A stretch of DNA of 17,470 nucleotides, taken from NCBI GenBank assembly GCA_900764695.1, contig CAAFOY010000037.1, positions 1 to 17,470 of the forward strand. The letters are read 5' to 3'. The stretch comes from Lachnospiraceae bacterium. GTDB taxonomy: Bacteria; Bacillota_A; Clostridia; Lachnospirales; Lachnospiraceae. The position numbers and the translations under genes were made by a program. Below the pieces are notes generated by a model. That model was not told the DNA's origin, did not search any database, and was given only the letters and a program-made list of their open reading frames with translations. Of the stretch, positions 1 to 7,583 are shown piece after piece (within the stretch, counting starts at the first letter, position 1; each line of letters begins with the position of its first letter).

Positions 1-37
1 ATGAACCGCGTGCTCTAGCCAACTGAGCTATCTCGCC
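1..37 (-). tRNA. tRNA-Met (CAT), partial, cut by window edge
   Basis: The 37 bases are identical to positions 135-171, the 5' half of the complete tRNA-Met next to it. They cover the acceptor 5' strand, D arm and anticodon stem up to the CAT anticodon at positions 1-3. The 3' half lies outside the window, so the anticodon is inferred from the identity with the intact copy. It is the last gene of a minus-strand tRNA cluster, 60 bases downstream of the complete copy. Confidence 0.85.
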
Positions 38-53
38 ATAATCTTATATTACT

Positions 54-73
54 ATTGAAGTTAATTCTTCAAT
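54..73 (-). other. Short hairpin between the two tRNA-Met genes
   Basis: A perfect 7-bp inverted repeat (ATTGAAG / CTTCAAT around a 6-base loop) lies in the AT-rich spacer between the tandem tRNA-Met genes. There is no T-run directly behind it, so it is not a convincing terminator. It may be a processing signal of the tRNA precursor or simple chance in AT-rich DNA. Confidence 0.3.
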
Positions 74-97
74 TCTATTGCAATAAGCAATAAAAAA

Positions 98-171
98 TAG
101 CGAGAGGGGGATTCGAACCCTCGACACCGCGGGTATGAACCGCGTGCTCTAGCCAACTGAGCTATCTCGCC
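98..171 (-). tRNA. tRNA-Met (CAT), elongator type
   Basis: The 74-nt sequence folds as a full cloverleaf. The 7-bp acceptor includes the G1:U72 wobble seen in Bacillus elongator tRNA-Met. It also has a D arm with AGCTCAGTTGGCTAGAGC, an anticodon loop TTCATAC with CAT at 135-137, and a T arm with GGTTCGAATC. The anticodon stem lacks the three consecutive G:C pairs of initiator tRNA and position 1 is paired, so it is elongator Met. A lysidine-modified tRNA-Ile2 (also CAT in the gene) is the alternative and seems less likely. No CCA is encoded. Confidence 0.93.
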
Positions 172-197
172 GAAAAGTTGCTTATTTAAAAATGTAA

Positions 198-270
198 TGG
201 GACCTACAGGGCTCGAACCTGTGACCCCCTGCTTGTAAGGCAGATGCTCTCCCAGCTGAGCTAAGATCCC
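198..270 (-). tRNA. tRNA-Val (TAC)
   Basis: The 73-nt minus-strand cloverleaf has a 7-bp acceptor with one G:U pair, a D arm (AGCTCAGCTGGGAGAGC), and an anticodon loop CTTACAA with TAC at 235-237. The T arm contains GGTTCGAGCC and the discriminator is A. CCA is not encoded. It is first in the Val-Met-Met cluster, 26 bases before tRNA-Met and about 25 bases behind its promoter. Confidence 0.95.
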
Positions 271-293
271 TTACAGATTTAAACTGCTCTATT

Positions 294-322
294 AATATAT
301 ACGTTTAGGCAACATTTGTCAA
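294..322 (-). promoter_or_regulatory. Promoter of the tRNA cluster
   Basis: On the minus strand a perfect TTGACA (317-322) and TATATT (294-299) are separated by 17 bases. Transcription should start near position 287, just upstream of tRNA-Val. The promoter lies only 28 bases behind the LTA-synthase-like stop codon, and no terminator hairpin is visible between them, so read-through from that gene could also reach the tRNAs. Confidence 0.85.
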
Positions 323-350
323 CAACTTTTTTTATTTTTTCAAACTTTTT

Positions 351-2972
351 TTAATTATCTTCTTTCACTTGATAATCTCCATCTTTTAGGAAGAAGAAAT
401 CCTCCACTCTATGTTTTTTATCAAATAAACCATTATACTGAACTTTTGAGTATTCATTTATATATTTAGTATATTTTGACTTTTCATCTATATTTCTAAA
501 TTCTCCATCATCTCCCTGGTAGAACAATCCGGTAAGAACAGGTATCTTCTTCTGTAAGTCTAAAAGATACTTGTTATATCCTGTCATATCCGCTCCAATA
601 AGGTTTAAAAGATATGAAGATAAATAGTTTGCACTCATATCCTCATTTTGCTTTTCTTCTATGTCATAGTTAGCCCAGATTACGTATGGTGTTGAATACC
701 ACGTTGCAGTATCCTTAGCTGTAAAATTATCTATTTTCTTTCCGAAAATATTACTGTAAAAATCTGTGCTAAGAGGTGGCTGGTGATCTCCAAACATTAC
801 AATAATAGTTGGCTCATCCACTTTTTCAAAATATTTTATCAACTCCTCGAAAGCTTCATCTGACTTCTTTGCCAATGTAACATACTGTTCTACTTCATCT
901 GAGCTTAACATACTGTTTGTTACCTGAATATCAGTATCTACAAAACCTCTATTTCCAACATAACCGCCGTGGTTCTGAACTGTAACATTAAACAAATAAA
1001 ACGGATCAGATGACTTGCTTCTTGCCTTTTCATAATCTTTTGTAATCTGTTCCATGTCTGTTTTATCAGAAATAAAGTTTCTTATAAACTCAGGTTTTTT
1101 GTAATATTCCATTGAATAGAAATGATTAAATCCTAAGCTGTTATATACATTCTCTCTGTTCCATCCGCTTCTCTTATATGGATGATATGAATTATTGCCC
1201 ATATATCCCTGAGATACAAGAGTTCTTGTTAATGAAGGAACAACGCCCTTAACATAGTTGTTATATGGTACTGCTCTTGGTGCAAAAAACGCCAATGAAT
1301 TTCCTGTTAAGAATTCAAATTCTGAGTTAGCAGTATTTGCCCCTTCAATCGACACATAAAGTTTACCCTTAATTGTATTTTTTGTAAGACTATGAATAAA
1401 TGGCAAATAATCCTCTGATGTTTCAAAAGGTCCATCCACATTTAAATCTGCCAATGATTCATTCATGATTGCAATTACATTAGGCATTTTCTTTGTTTTT
1501 GCAGAATTTTTGTCTGTTGAATCTGACTTAAAATTCTTTGCTATTTTTTCAACGTCGTCTGTTGAGTATTCATCAGGTTTATTATTCTTAATATATTTCC
1601 ATGATGTTGTAAATGACAACACACTGCCATTCTGAGCATACGTTAACTGTGGTTTCCACTGACTGTCAATAATGCCAGCATTTACTACCCCACTTGAATT
1701 AATATAGAAATTATATCCACCGATAACAATAGCAATAATAACTGCTACTGATACCAAACGTTTCTTTAATTTTAATCCTTTATAGCTCTTTAAGCTAAAC
1801 ATTGCTCCTGAGAATGCCACTAAAAAGCTTACTGCCCAAAGAACATATATATCAAATGAATACTCAAAACTATCTGCCACATTTAAAGCTGTTCCAATTG
1901 ATAAAACATCTGCCGCAAGCACAGGTATTCCTCTAAAGCCAAATACAAAATAGTTAGTTAACGCAAGAACAAACATTGCTATGCACATTAAAATAGCTGA
2001 ATACTGTGTCTTGTTGGTAATTGCAAAAAATACAAATAGCACAACATAATAAATAATAATATTTAACAATCCTCTTACTGTAAACAAAGACTCTAAAATA
2101 GGTCCTACAGTAAAAGATGACAAACTTTCAACCATAAAGTAGGCAACTATAGGAGATACCCAGAATAAAATTCTCGAAAGAATCTTATCAAGTGATATGT
2201 TCTTGTTAAACTTCTTATTAAACTTTTCTTCTATTACTCCAAAAGGTACTAAAACAAAAATAAGCGAAAGAATAAGCATTCCAAACATTATTCTTAAAGC
2301 ACCTGTGTTATAAAACTGAAATTCCATGGAAATGGCTATTTTTTCTCCATCAGCCAACTTCTGTCCATCAATTGTTCCACTCTTTAAGTAACTGTTATTT
2401 TTGTCCGTTGTATATACACCGAATTTCTGTGGATTATAAGCATCTTCACACTGAATTATAAGTGTATAATATTCATTTCTTTTTAGTTTAGCAGGCTTCT
2501 CAAAAGTAAAATGAGTATACTTTCTTGTTTTCATTCCTGTTAACGGTTTTGAAGTAGTTGCAAGTTCATTTCCATCCTTGTCAACTACAGTAAGAATCAT
2601 TGAACCCTTTGAACTTTCTCTTCCCTGATTGTCTATATAAATAGACATATCTTCCAAGGTTCCGTCATAACCTTTAAATTCCTGTGTACATTTACTATCT
2701 GATTTTAAATAATAAACCTTGGCATCTTCGTACTTCTTGTGTCCTGTTCTAACAGTACTATATGCCAATCCGTTGTTTACTCCTATAAAAATAATGCCAG
2801 CCAATAAAAGAATTATGGAAATAATCCACTTAGTTCTGTCCCATTTTACTTTGTTATTCTTCTTTTTATTAAGATATGACTGAATCTCTTGTTTTTCCTG
2901 CTCATTGTTTTTCAACGCAGATTCAATTTCTTTACGAGTTGTGTCTACATCGCTTTTAATATTAAACTTCAT
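351..2972 (-). CDS. LTA synthase family phosphoglycerol transferase
   Basis: Membrane-anchored alkaline-phosphatase/sulfatase-fold enzyme of the LtaS type. The family transfers glycerol-phosphate from phosphatidylglycerol to a glycolipid or polymer acceptor outside the membrane. From the start chosen here (873 aa) it shows a charged cytoplasmic segment (1-45), one TM helix (about 48-68), an extracytoplasmic beta-rich domain (about 75-220), about six TM helices (225-425), and the catalytic domain (about 495-800). Expected catalytic residues are E505 (MNESLADL), nucleophile T547 (EGANTANSEFEF), H668 (VQNHGGY) and D729-H730 (FGDHQPP). ATG 2972 is preferred because GGAG (2981-2984) lies 8 bases upstream. 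An in-frame ATG at 3053 would sit inside a terminator hairpin without a binding site. LtaS of S. aureus has five TM helices and no inserted domain, so the acceptor may differ. Confidence 0.9.
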   Translation of the reverse strand: MKFNIKSDVDTTRKEIESALKNNEQEKQEIQSYLNKKKNNKVKWDRTKWIISIILLLAGIIFIGVNNGLAYSTVRTGHKKYEDAKVYYLKSDSKCTQEFKGYDGTLEDMSIYIDNQGRESSKGSMILTVVDKDGNELATTSKPLTGMKTRKYTHFTFEKPAKLKRNEYYTLIIQCEDAYNPQKFGVYTTDKNNSYLKSGTIDGQKLADGEKIAISMEFQFYNTGALRIMFGMLILSLIFVLVPFGVIEEKFNKKFNKNISLDKILSRILFWVSPIVAYFMVESLSSFTVGPILESLFTVRGLLNIIIYYVVLFVFFAITNKTQYSAILMCIAMFVLALTNYFVFGFRGIPVLAADVLSIGTALNVADSFEYSFDIYVLWAVSFLVAFSGAMFSLKSYKGLKLKKRLVSVAVIIAIVIGGYNFYINSSGVVNAGIIDSQWKPQLTYAQNGSVLSFTTSWKYIKNNKPDEYSTDDVEKIAKNFKSDSTDKNSAKTKKMPNVIAIMNESLADLNVDGPFETSEDYLPFIHSLTKNTIKGKLYVSIEGANTANSEFEFLTGNSLAFFAPRAVPYNNYVKGVVPSLTRTLVSQGYMGNNSYHPYKRSGWNRENVYNSLGFNHFYSMEYYKKPEFIRNFISDKTDMEQITKDYEKARSKSSDPFYLFNVTVQNHGGYVGNRGFVDTDIQVTNSMLSSDEVEQYVTLAKKSDEAFEELIKYFEKVDEPTIIVMFGDHQPPLSTDFYSNIFGKKIDNFTAKDTATWYSTPYVIWANYDIEEKQNEDMSANYLSSYLLNLIGADMTGYNKYLLDLQKKIPVLTGLFYQGDDGEFRNIDEKSKYTKYINEYSKVQYNGLFDKKHRVEDFFFLKDGDYQVKEDN

Positions 2973-3021
2973 CTTAACTTCTCCGTTCATTTTATCTTTT
3001 TGTCTATCAACTACTCTGCTT

Positions 3022-3062
3022 AAAAAAAGATAGATGGTCTTAATTTCGGCCATCTATCTTTT
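3022..3062 (-). terminator. Intrinsic terminator in the leader of the LTA-synthase-like gene
   Basis: A perfect 13-bp stem (3025-3037 with 3050-3062, 12-base loop) is followed on the minus strand by seven T (3022-3028). It ends 50 bases before the ATG at 2972 and about 260 bases behind the tex stop. It can be the tex terminator, or an attenuator if the LTA-synthase-like gene starts upstream. A weak promoter match (TTTAAA, 17 bases, TAATAT on the minus strand, roughly 3110-3160) supports the second option. Confidence 0.8.
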
Positions 3063-3168
3063 ACAAAAACGTCCTGCCAAACATTAAAGTTTTTTTCTAA
3101 CTAATTACGTATTAAATATTTAAGCAACGTTTTTATATTAACACAATATTTTCACATTTTAAAGTTTT

Positions 3169-3363
3169 TTATTTAAATTCATCAAACCATCCTTCATCAT
3201 CTAATGTTGGAAGCCCATTAACATCTATCAAGCCATCACCACTTGTAGTAATTATATCTTTTAAATTCCACTGTAGGATTTCAATTTCAGGAACTTTAGT
3301 TTGAAAATATTTAATTTTTATTTCTTCATGGAGAGTTGTATACGTTTTCTTTCTTTGTCTACA
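3169..3363 (-). other. Start-less open frame overlapping the tex 3' end (possible gene remnant)
   Basis: A 64-codon open minus-strand frame ends at 3169-3171 and has no ATG or GTG. Its only TTG lies 20 codons from the stop and has no binding site. It runs through the tex stop in another frame, and its last 40 or so codons read like protein, with an acidic, aromatic tail (NGLPTLDDEGWFDEF). I do not recognise the family. It could be the 3' remnant of a lost gene or chance. The rest of the 3063-3317 gap shows only AT-rich DNA and a weak promoter. Confidence 0.2.
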
Positions 3364-5453
3364 CTAAGAACTCTTACGTCTACAACGTCTCCTACAGAAA
3401 CAACATCCAACGGATGTTTTATAAATTTGTTACTCATTTCTGATATGTGTACAAGTCCGTCCTGATGTACACCAATATCCACAAAAGCACCAAAGTCTAT
3501 TACATTTCTTACTGTGCCTTTTAATTCCATTCCTTCTTTTAGGTCATCAAAATCTAAAACATCACTTTTCAAAACAGGCTTTGGCATTTCTTCTCTCGGA
3601 TCTCTTCCCGGCTTTTCCAATTCTTTAATCATATCTCTTAATGTTATGGGATCAGTGCCTATTTCTTCGGCAACTTCCTTAACATCTTTTATTTCGTCAG
3701 TTAAATGAATATTTCCGCCAAGAATATCCTTAGTTGAAAATCCGTATTTTTTTAAAAGTTTCTTTGCTGATGAATAACTTTCAGGATGAACACTTGTATA
3801 GTCAAGTGGTTCTTTTCCTTCTCTTATTCTCATAAATCCGGCACACTGTTCAAAAGCTTTAGGTCCAAGCTTTGCTACTGAAAGCAAATCTTTTCTGCTT
3901 TGAAACTGTCCGTTTTCTTCTCTATACTCAACTATGTTTTTTGCAATAGTCTTACTAATACCTGAAACATATTCAAGTAACGGTGCTGAGGCTGTATTTA
4001 AGTCAACGCCTACATTGTTAACGCAGTCTTCAACAATGTTAGATAATGCTTCATCCAGTTTCTTCTGATTCATATCGTGCTGATACTGACCAACCCCTAT
4101 TGCTTTCGGTTCTATTTTTACAAGTTCAGCCAATGGGTCCTGTAATCTTCTTGCCATTGATGTGGCACTTCTTTGTCCAACATCAAAATTAGGAAATTCT
4201 TCTGTTGCAAGCTTACTTGCTGAATATACGGAAGCTCCCGCTTCATTTACAATAATATATTCTACCTTTGTAGGGCATTCTTTTATAATGTCAACAATTA
4301 CTGCTTCTGATTCCCTTGAAGCTGTACCGTTTCCAAGGGAAATAAGACTAACATTGTATTTCTTAATTATGTCAAGAACAATCTTCTTTGATTCAGCCAC
4401 CTTATTCTGCGGTGCTGTAGGGAAAATTACCGTTGTATACAATACTTTTCCTGTGTTGTCTACAACTGCAAGCTTACATCCTGTTCTAAACGCCGGATCC
4501 CAGCCCAAAACATTTCTTCCGGCAATAGGAGGCTGCATAAGTAATTGTTTAAGATTCTGTCCAAATACAGTTATTGCTCCATCTTCAGCTTTTTCCGTAA
4601 GCTGACTTCTTATTTCTCTTTCAATTGCCGGTTTTATAAGACGTTTAAAGCCATCTTCAATCGCCTCTTTTAACAGCGGTTTAAATTGAGATTCGCCTTT
4701 TATAATAACTTTGTCTAAGGATGCAATTATATTTTCTTCCGGCATTTCTATTTTTACATTTAATACTTTCTCTTTCTCACCTCTGTTAATGGCAAGAATT
4801 CTATGCCCTGGAATTTTATTTACCCCTTCGCTATAATCATAATAATTTTCATATGGTGTTTTTTCCTCAGGATTTTTAGTATTGGAAACAATTAAACCAT
4901 GTTTAACAACTATATTTCTAATAGCCTTACGGAACTCATCATTATCTGATACCATTTCTGCAATTATGTCTTTTGCTCCCTGAATTGCTTCTGCAACATT
5001 GGCTACACCTTTTTCTTCGTTAACAAAAGCTTTTGCCTCTTCTTCCGGATTTTTGTTTTTTTCTTGTTTTAAGAAAATATCAGCCAAAGGTTCAAGTCCT
5101 TTAGCCTTTGCCTCTGTGGCTCTTGTTTTTCTTTTAGGTCTGAAAGGTCTGTAAATATCATCCACTGCAACAATTGTTTCTGCCATGGCAATTTTAGACA
5201 TTATTTCGTCTGTCATCTTGCCCTGCTCTGTTATAGAATCCACAACTGTTTTCTTCTTTTCTTCCAAATTTCTAAGATATTTCAAACGCTCATCAAGTGT
5301 TCTTAACTGCTCATCATTTAATTCACCTGTTACCGGTTTTCTATATCTTGCAATAAACGGAATGGTGTTTCCTTCATCTATAAGTTTTATTGCTGCATCA
5401 ACCTGCCAAAGCTTAACTGAAAGCTCATTTGCAATAATATGATTAATGTTCAT
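3318..5453 (-). CDS. tex: Tex-family transcription accessory / RNA-binding protein
   Basis: Cytoplasmic nucleic-acid-binding protein of the Tex (YhgF, Spt6-like) family, linked to transcription and RNA handling. Read from the ATG at 5453 it has 711 residues, a normal family length. The order is an N-terminal helical Tex region (IPFIARYRKPVTG near 31-43), a YqgF/RNase H-like domain (about 313-430, GWDPAFRTGCKLAVVD), helix-hairpin-helix repeats (about 485-545), and a C-terminal S1 domain (about 642-711, GTVRNVIDFGAFVDIG). AGGAG lies 9 bases before this ATG. An in-frame ATG seven codons earlier is upstream of that site and is rejected. The gene is divergent from the PAP2 gene and probably monocistronic. 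Confidence 0.97.
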   Translation of the reverse strand: MNINHIIANELSVKLWQVDAAIKLIDEGNTIPFIARYRKPVTGELNDEQLRTLDERLKYLRNLEEKKKTVVDSITEQGKMTDEIMSKIAMAETIVAVDDIYRPFRPKRKTRATEAKAKGLEPLADIFLKQEKNKNPEEEAKAFVNEEKGVANVAEAIQGAKDIIAEMVSDNDEFRKAIRNIVVKHGLIVSNTKNPEEKTPYENYYDYSEGVNKIPGHRILAINRGEKEKVLNVKIEMPEENIIASLDKVIIKGESQFKPLLKEAIEDGFKRLIKPAIEREIRSQLTEKAEDGAITVFGQNLKQLLMQPPIAGRNVLGWDPAFRTGCKLAVVDNTGKVLYTTVIFPTAPQNKVAESKKIVLDIIKKYNVSLISLGNGTASRESEAVIVDIIKECPTKVEYIIVNEAGASVYSASKLATEEFPNFDVGQRSATSMARRLQDPLAELVKIEPKAIGVGQYQHDMNQKKLDEALSNIVEDCVNNVGVDLNTASAPLLEYVSGISKTIAKNIVEYREENGQFQSRKDLLSVAKLGPKAFEQCAGFMRIREGKEPLDYTSVHPESYSSAKKLLKKYGFSTKDILGGNIHLTDEIKDVKEVAEEIGTDPITLRDMIKELEKPGRDPREEMPKPVLKSDVLDFDDLKEGMELKGTVRNVIDFGAFVDIGVHQDGLVHISEMSNKFIKHPLDVVSVGDVVDVRVLSVDKERKRIQLSMKK

Positions 5454-5500
5454 TACTAATTTCTCCTTTTTCATTTTTGATGTTTTGTATCATTTCTTTT

Positions 5501-5530
5501 CTTATACGATTTATGTGTCAAAACACTCAA
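5501..5530 (-). promoter_or_regulatory. Candidate tex promoter
   Basis: On the minus strand TTGAGT (5525-5530) and TATAAG (5501-5506) are 18 bases apart, which would give a leader of about 40 bases before tex. A TTGACA also lies just downstream (within 5514-5521) but has no -10 box at a usual distance. The match is moderate. Confidence 0.4.
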
Positions 5531-5564
5531 TTTTGATTTTTTTATATTCATTGTAAATGTCTGC

Positions 5565-5592
5565 TTGTATTTTTTCACAAGGATGTTATACT
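5565..5592 (+). promoter_or_regulatory. Weak candidate promoter of the PAP2 gene
   Basis: TTGTAT (5565-5570) and TATACT (5587-5592), 16 bases apart, lie in the 307-base divergent gap between tex and the PAP2 gene. The leader would be about 160 bases. The rest of the gap is T-rich and shows no gene or clear hairpin. The -35 box is poor, so this is tentative. Confidence 0.25.
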
Positions 5593-5760
5593 TCTTTTTA
5601 TGTGTTTCTAAAGATATGTATATGTTTTTTTCAAATTCTTTAGTATTATAACAGATTTTTAATAATTTGTTTTTATTTTTATGATATTTTTCTACGTAAA
5701 ATATTGCGGCAGTTACTCATTTAGTTTCTGCTATTTTCATACAATTTTAGAAGGTGAGTT

Positions 5761-6483
5761 ATGAATAGAGTAAAAAAAGAACTTCCAAAGTACAAACACG
5801 CCTGGCCTTTATTGTATTTTTTTATATATTTGCCATGGTTTTTAATATTAGAGCAAAAAATAACTCCGGATTATGCCGGATTACATATTATACATTGTCC
5901 CCTTGATGACATGATTCCATTCTGTGAATGGTTTGTAATACCATATCTGATTTGGTTTCTGTACATACCTGCTGTTTTTCTTTTTTTGTTTTACCATTCA
6001 AAGAAAGAATTCTATAGAATGTGTGCCTATGAGTTTACAGGAATGACAATTGCACTTATTGTATACACAGTATTTCCTAACGGACTTAATTTAAGATTGA
6101 CAGATATTGGTCGCAACAACATTCTAGTAACTATCGTTCAGTTCCTTTACGCTAGCGATACACCTACTAATGTTTGCCCAAGCATTCACGTTTTTGCCAC
6201 AATTTCTGCTCATCTTTGTTTGGTTAAAAGTAAGCATATGCAGAAACTTAATTCAAGAAAACGCATTAAGAAAGTTTCATGGGTTCTTACGGTTCTCATT
6301 TGCCTTTCAACTGTTTTCCTGAAACAGCACTCAGTCATTGATTTAATCTGCGGAGCCATACTTTCAATCGGATTATATTTTGTAGTATTTAAGTGGTGGT
6401 TCGGCAAGGTTAAATTCCCTGCACCAAATGTAAAAGACCCACGAAAACATGAAGTATTGTACTTCTTGAATAAGAAAAAATAG
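5761..6483 (+). CDS. PAP2-superfamily integral membrane protein
   Basis: A 240-residue polytopic membrane protein with about six hydrophobic segments (near 16-30, 56-78, 92-106, 121-131, 143-156, 172-212). It carries two of the three phosphatidic acid phosphatase-type motifs: CPSIHV (139-144, with H143 as expected acid/base) and KQHSVID (188-194, with H190 as nucleophile and D194). The usual first KX6RP motif is not evident and the PSGH motif reads PSIH. The layout recalls inositolphosphotransferase/Aur1-like members. It probably acts on lipid phosphates or phospholipid headgroups at the outer membrane face; the substrate is unknown. AAGGTGAG precedes the ATG. It is the only plus-strand gene here, stands alone, and ends before a shared terminator. 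Confidence 0.85.
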   Translation: MNRVKKELPKYKHAWPLLYFFIYLPWFLILEQKITPDYAGLHIIHCPLDDMIPFCEWFVIPYLIWFLYIPAVFLFLFYHSKKEFYRMCAYEFTGMTIALIVYTVFPNGLNLRLTDIGRNNILVTIVQFLYASDTPTNVCPSIHVFATISAHLCLVKSKHMQKLNSRKRIKKVSWVLTVLICLSTVFLKQHSVIDLICGAILSIGLYFVVFKWWFGKVKFPAPNVKDPRKHEVLYFLNKKK

Positions 6484-6567
6484 AAGCATAAGCTACAGAT
6501 ATTCTGATAGTGTTGTGGAATTACAACTCGCAAAACAATACTTATAATCAATTTTTATATAATATAA

Positions 6568-6621
6568 AAAGAAGGAACAGCTTAAAGACAATCTATTGTT
6601 GTCGTAGGGAGTTCCTTCTTT
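6568..6621. terminator. Bidirectional terminator between convergent genes
   Basis: The arms AAAGAAGGAAC (6568-6578) and GTTCCTTCTTT (6611-6621) form an 11-bp stem. Inside it GACAA/TTGTC (around 6587-6603) can form a second stem. T-rich tracts follow on both strands, the better one on the minus strand (CTTTTTATATT). It lies between the convergent PAP2 gene and the XRE gene and can serve both. Confidence 0.65.
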
Positions 6622-6662
6622 CTTGTTATAATTTATTCTCTTTCAAATATCTCCTTAATTTT

Positions 6663-6950
6663 TCAAATTTTTTGTTTAGGTACAAATTCAATCTTAAGAG
6701 CCATTCCCATCCCTTCTGCTAATCGTTTAAGCAAATTTACTGATGGATTTCTCGTTCCATTTTCCAACTTACTTATATCTGCCTGATTAATTCCTGTTCG
6801 TTCTGCAAGTTCTTTTTGTGTTAAATTCTGAGATGTCCTTGCATCAACTATTGCTCTTATTACATCCATCTCCGGCTGAATTGCTTCATACTCTTTCCTA
6901 AATTCTTCATCTTTCAATTGTTTCGAAAGCATATCGTCAAATGTTCTCAT
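6663..6950 (-). CDS. XRE-family HTH regulator (HigA-like antitoxin type)
   Basis: A 95-residue cytoplasmic DNA-binding protein. Residues 43-64 form a Cro/C1-type helix-turn-helix (LTQKELAERTGINQADISKL followed by ENG). The N-terminal part (FDDMLSKQLKDEEFRKEYEA) and the ending LKIEFVPK are typical of HigA-like antitoxins that normally pair with a RelE/HigB toxin. No such toxin is adjacent. Instead the gene overlaps by 14 bases the 3' end of a truncated nucleotidyltransferase gene. GGGTGAT precedes the ATG. It may now be an orphan regulator; any toxin-antitoxin role is inferred from family resemblance. Confidence 0.85.
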   Translation of the reverse strand: MRTFDDMLSKQLKDEEFRKEYEAIQPEMDVIRAIVDARTSQNLTQKELAERTGINQADISKLENGTRNPSVNLLKRLAEGMGMALKIEFVPKQKI

Positions 6951-7515
6951 TCTTCATCACCCTTTCTATAAAATCTTTTCTTCTATCCTTTGCAATCTGT
7001 ATCTCTTCCAAAAACACTTTATTCAATTCTTCCCACTGCACTTCCTTATTTTCTCCCACTGATTTTAACTTAAATTTTATTTCCTCAATTGATTCATTTA
7101 AGTATTCATTGATTTTGTCAACGCGTGGAATTTCTTTTATTTCCGGTGAGTTCATTTTCAAGTCCAGAAGTTTTTCCACCTCCGGCACTAGTTCTTTTGG
7201 AAGTTCACTTTCCATTAATTCTCTAAACAACATCGGTGGCGGCGTTCCCCTTTCAAGAATCCATCTGCATGCCAACACTGGTCTTAGTACGTAGAAATAT
7301 TTCTTTGTCCTTACCATTTCAGTTTTTAGATATTCACGATAGTTTCCCTCTGCCATACTTATATAGTGATACAGGCTTTTCTTTGTAGAAAAATATTCTC
7401 CCATAATTTTTCTAAATCTGTCAGCAAAGTCTGTTTGTAAATATACTATTGGAGAAGAAAACCATTCAAATAATGTTGGATTTGATTTATAAACTATAGG
7501 TGCCTCATCATTTTT
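6937..7515 (-). pseudogene. 5'-truncated YcgL-type nucleotidyltransferase (COG3541-like)
   Basis: The open frame carries the C-terminal half of a YcgL-like predicted nucleotidyltransferase. Family landmarks seen are YKSNPTLFEW and SPIVY (coding around 7490-7440), then YFSTKKSLYHYISMAEGNY, KKYFYVLRPVLACRWI and TPPPM. The homology starts before any usable start: reading upstream, the frame leaves the family pattern near 7491 and meets a stop at 7516-7518, in the T-tract of the pnp terminator. The N-terminal domain with the GSxxxG and DxD catalytic signature is missing. An internal ATG at 7404 would give 155 residues but has no ribosome binding site and would also lack the active site. A deletion that joined this gene to the pnp 3' end is the likely cause. 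A functional C-terminal fragment is possible but less likely. Confidence 0.75.
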
Positions 7516-7550
7516 TTAAAAAACCTGCATCAGCAAAGCCAATGCAGGTT
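7512..7550 (-). terminator. pnp terminator
   Basis: A 9-bp stem (AACCTGCAT / ATGCAGGTT, 7522-7530 with 7542-7550, 11-base loop) is followed on the minus strand by six T. It lies 34 bases behind the pnp stop. The truncated nucleotidyltransferase frame begins directly in its downstream tract. Confidence 0.88.
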
Positions 7551-7583
7551 AATATTTTTAATGTATTTATTTCAAGTAAGTTC

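Noticed and set aside
2973..3053. N-terminal extension of the LTA-synthase-like protein to the ATG at 3053 (and the ATG at 2990)
   Set aside because: The region is a terminator hairpin with T-tract, and neither ATG has a ribosome binding site; GGAG is correctly placed only for the ATG at 2972.
4162..4605. 147-codon plus-strand open frame inside tex
   Set aside because: It is antisense to a fully conserved tex coding region, has no binding site and has a composition typical of a shadow frame.
5454..5474. tex start at the ATG at 5474
   Set aside because: The AGGAG site lies inside this extension, 9 bases before the ATG at 5453, so the later start is the real one.
6937..7404. Intact 155-residue protein starting at 7404
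   Set aside because: Family homology continues in frame upstream of this ATG to about 7491, and no ribosome binding site is present, so it is treated as part of a truncated gene.
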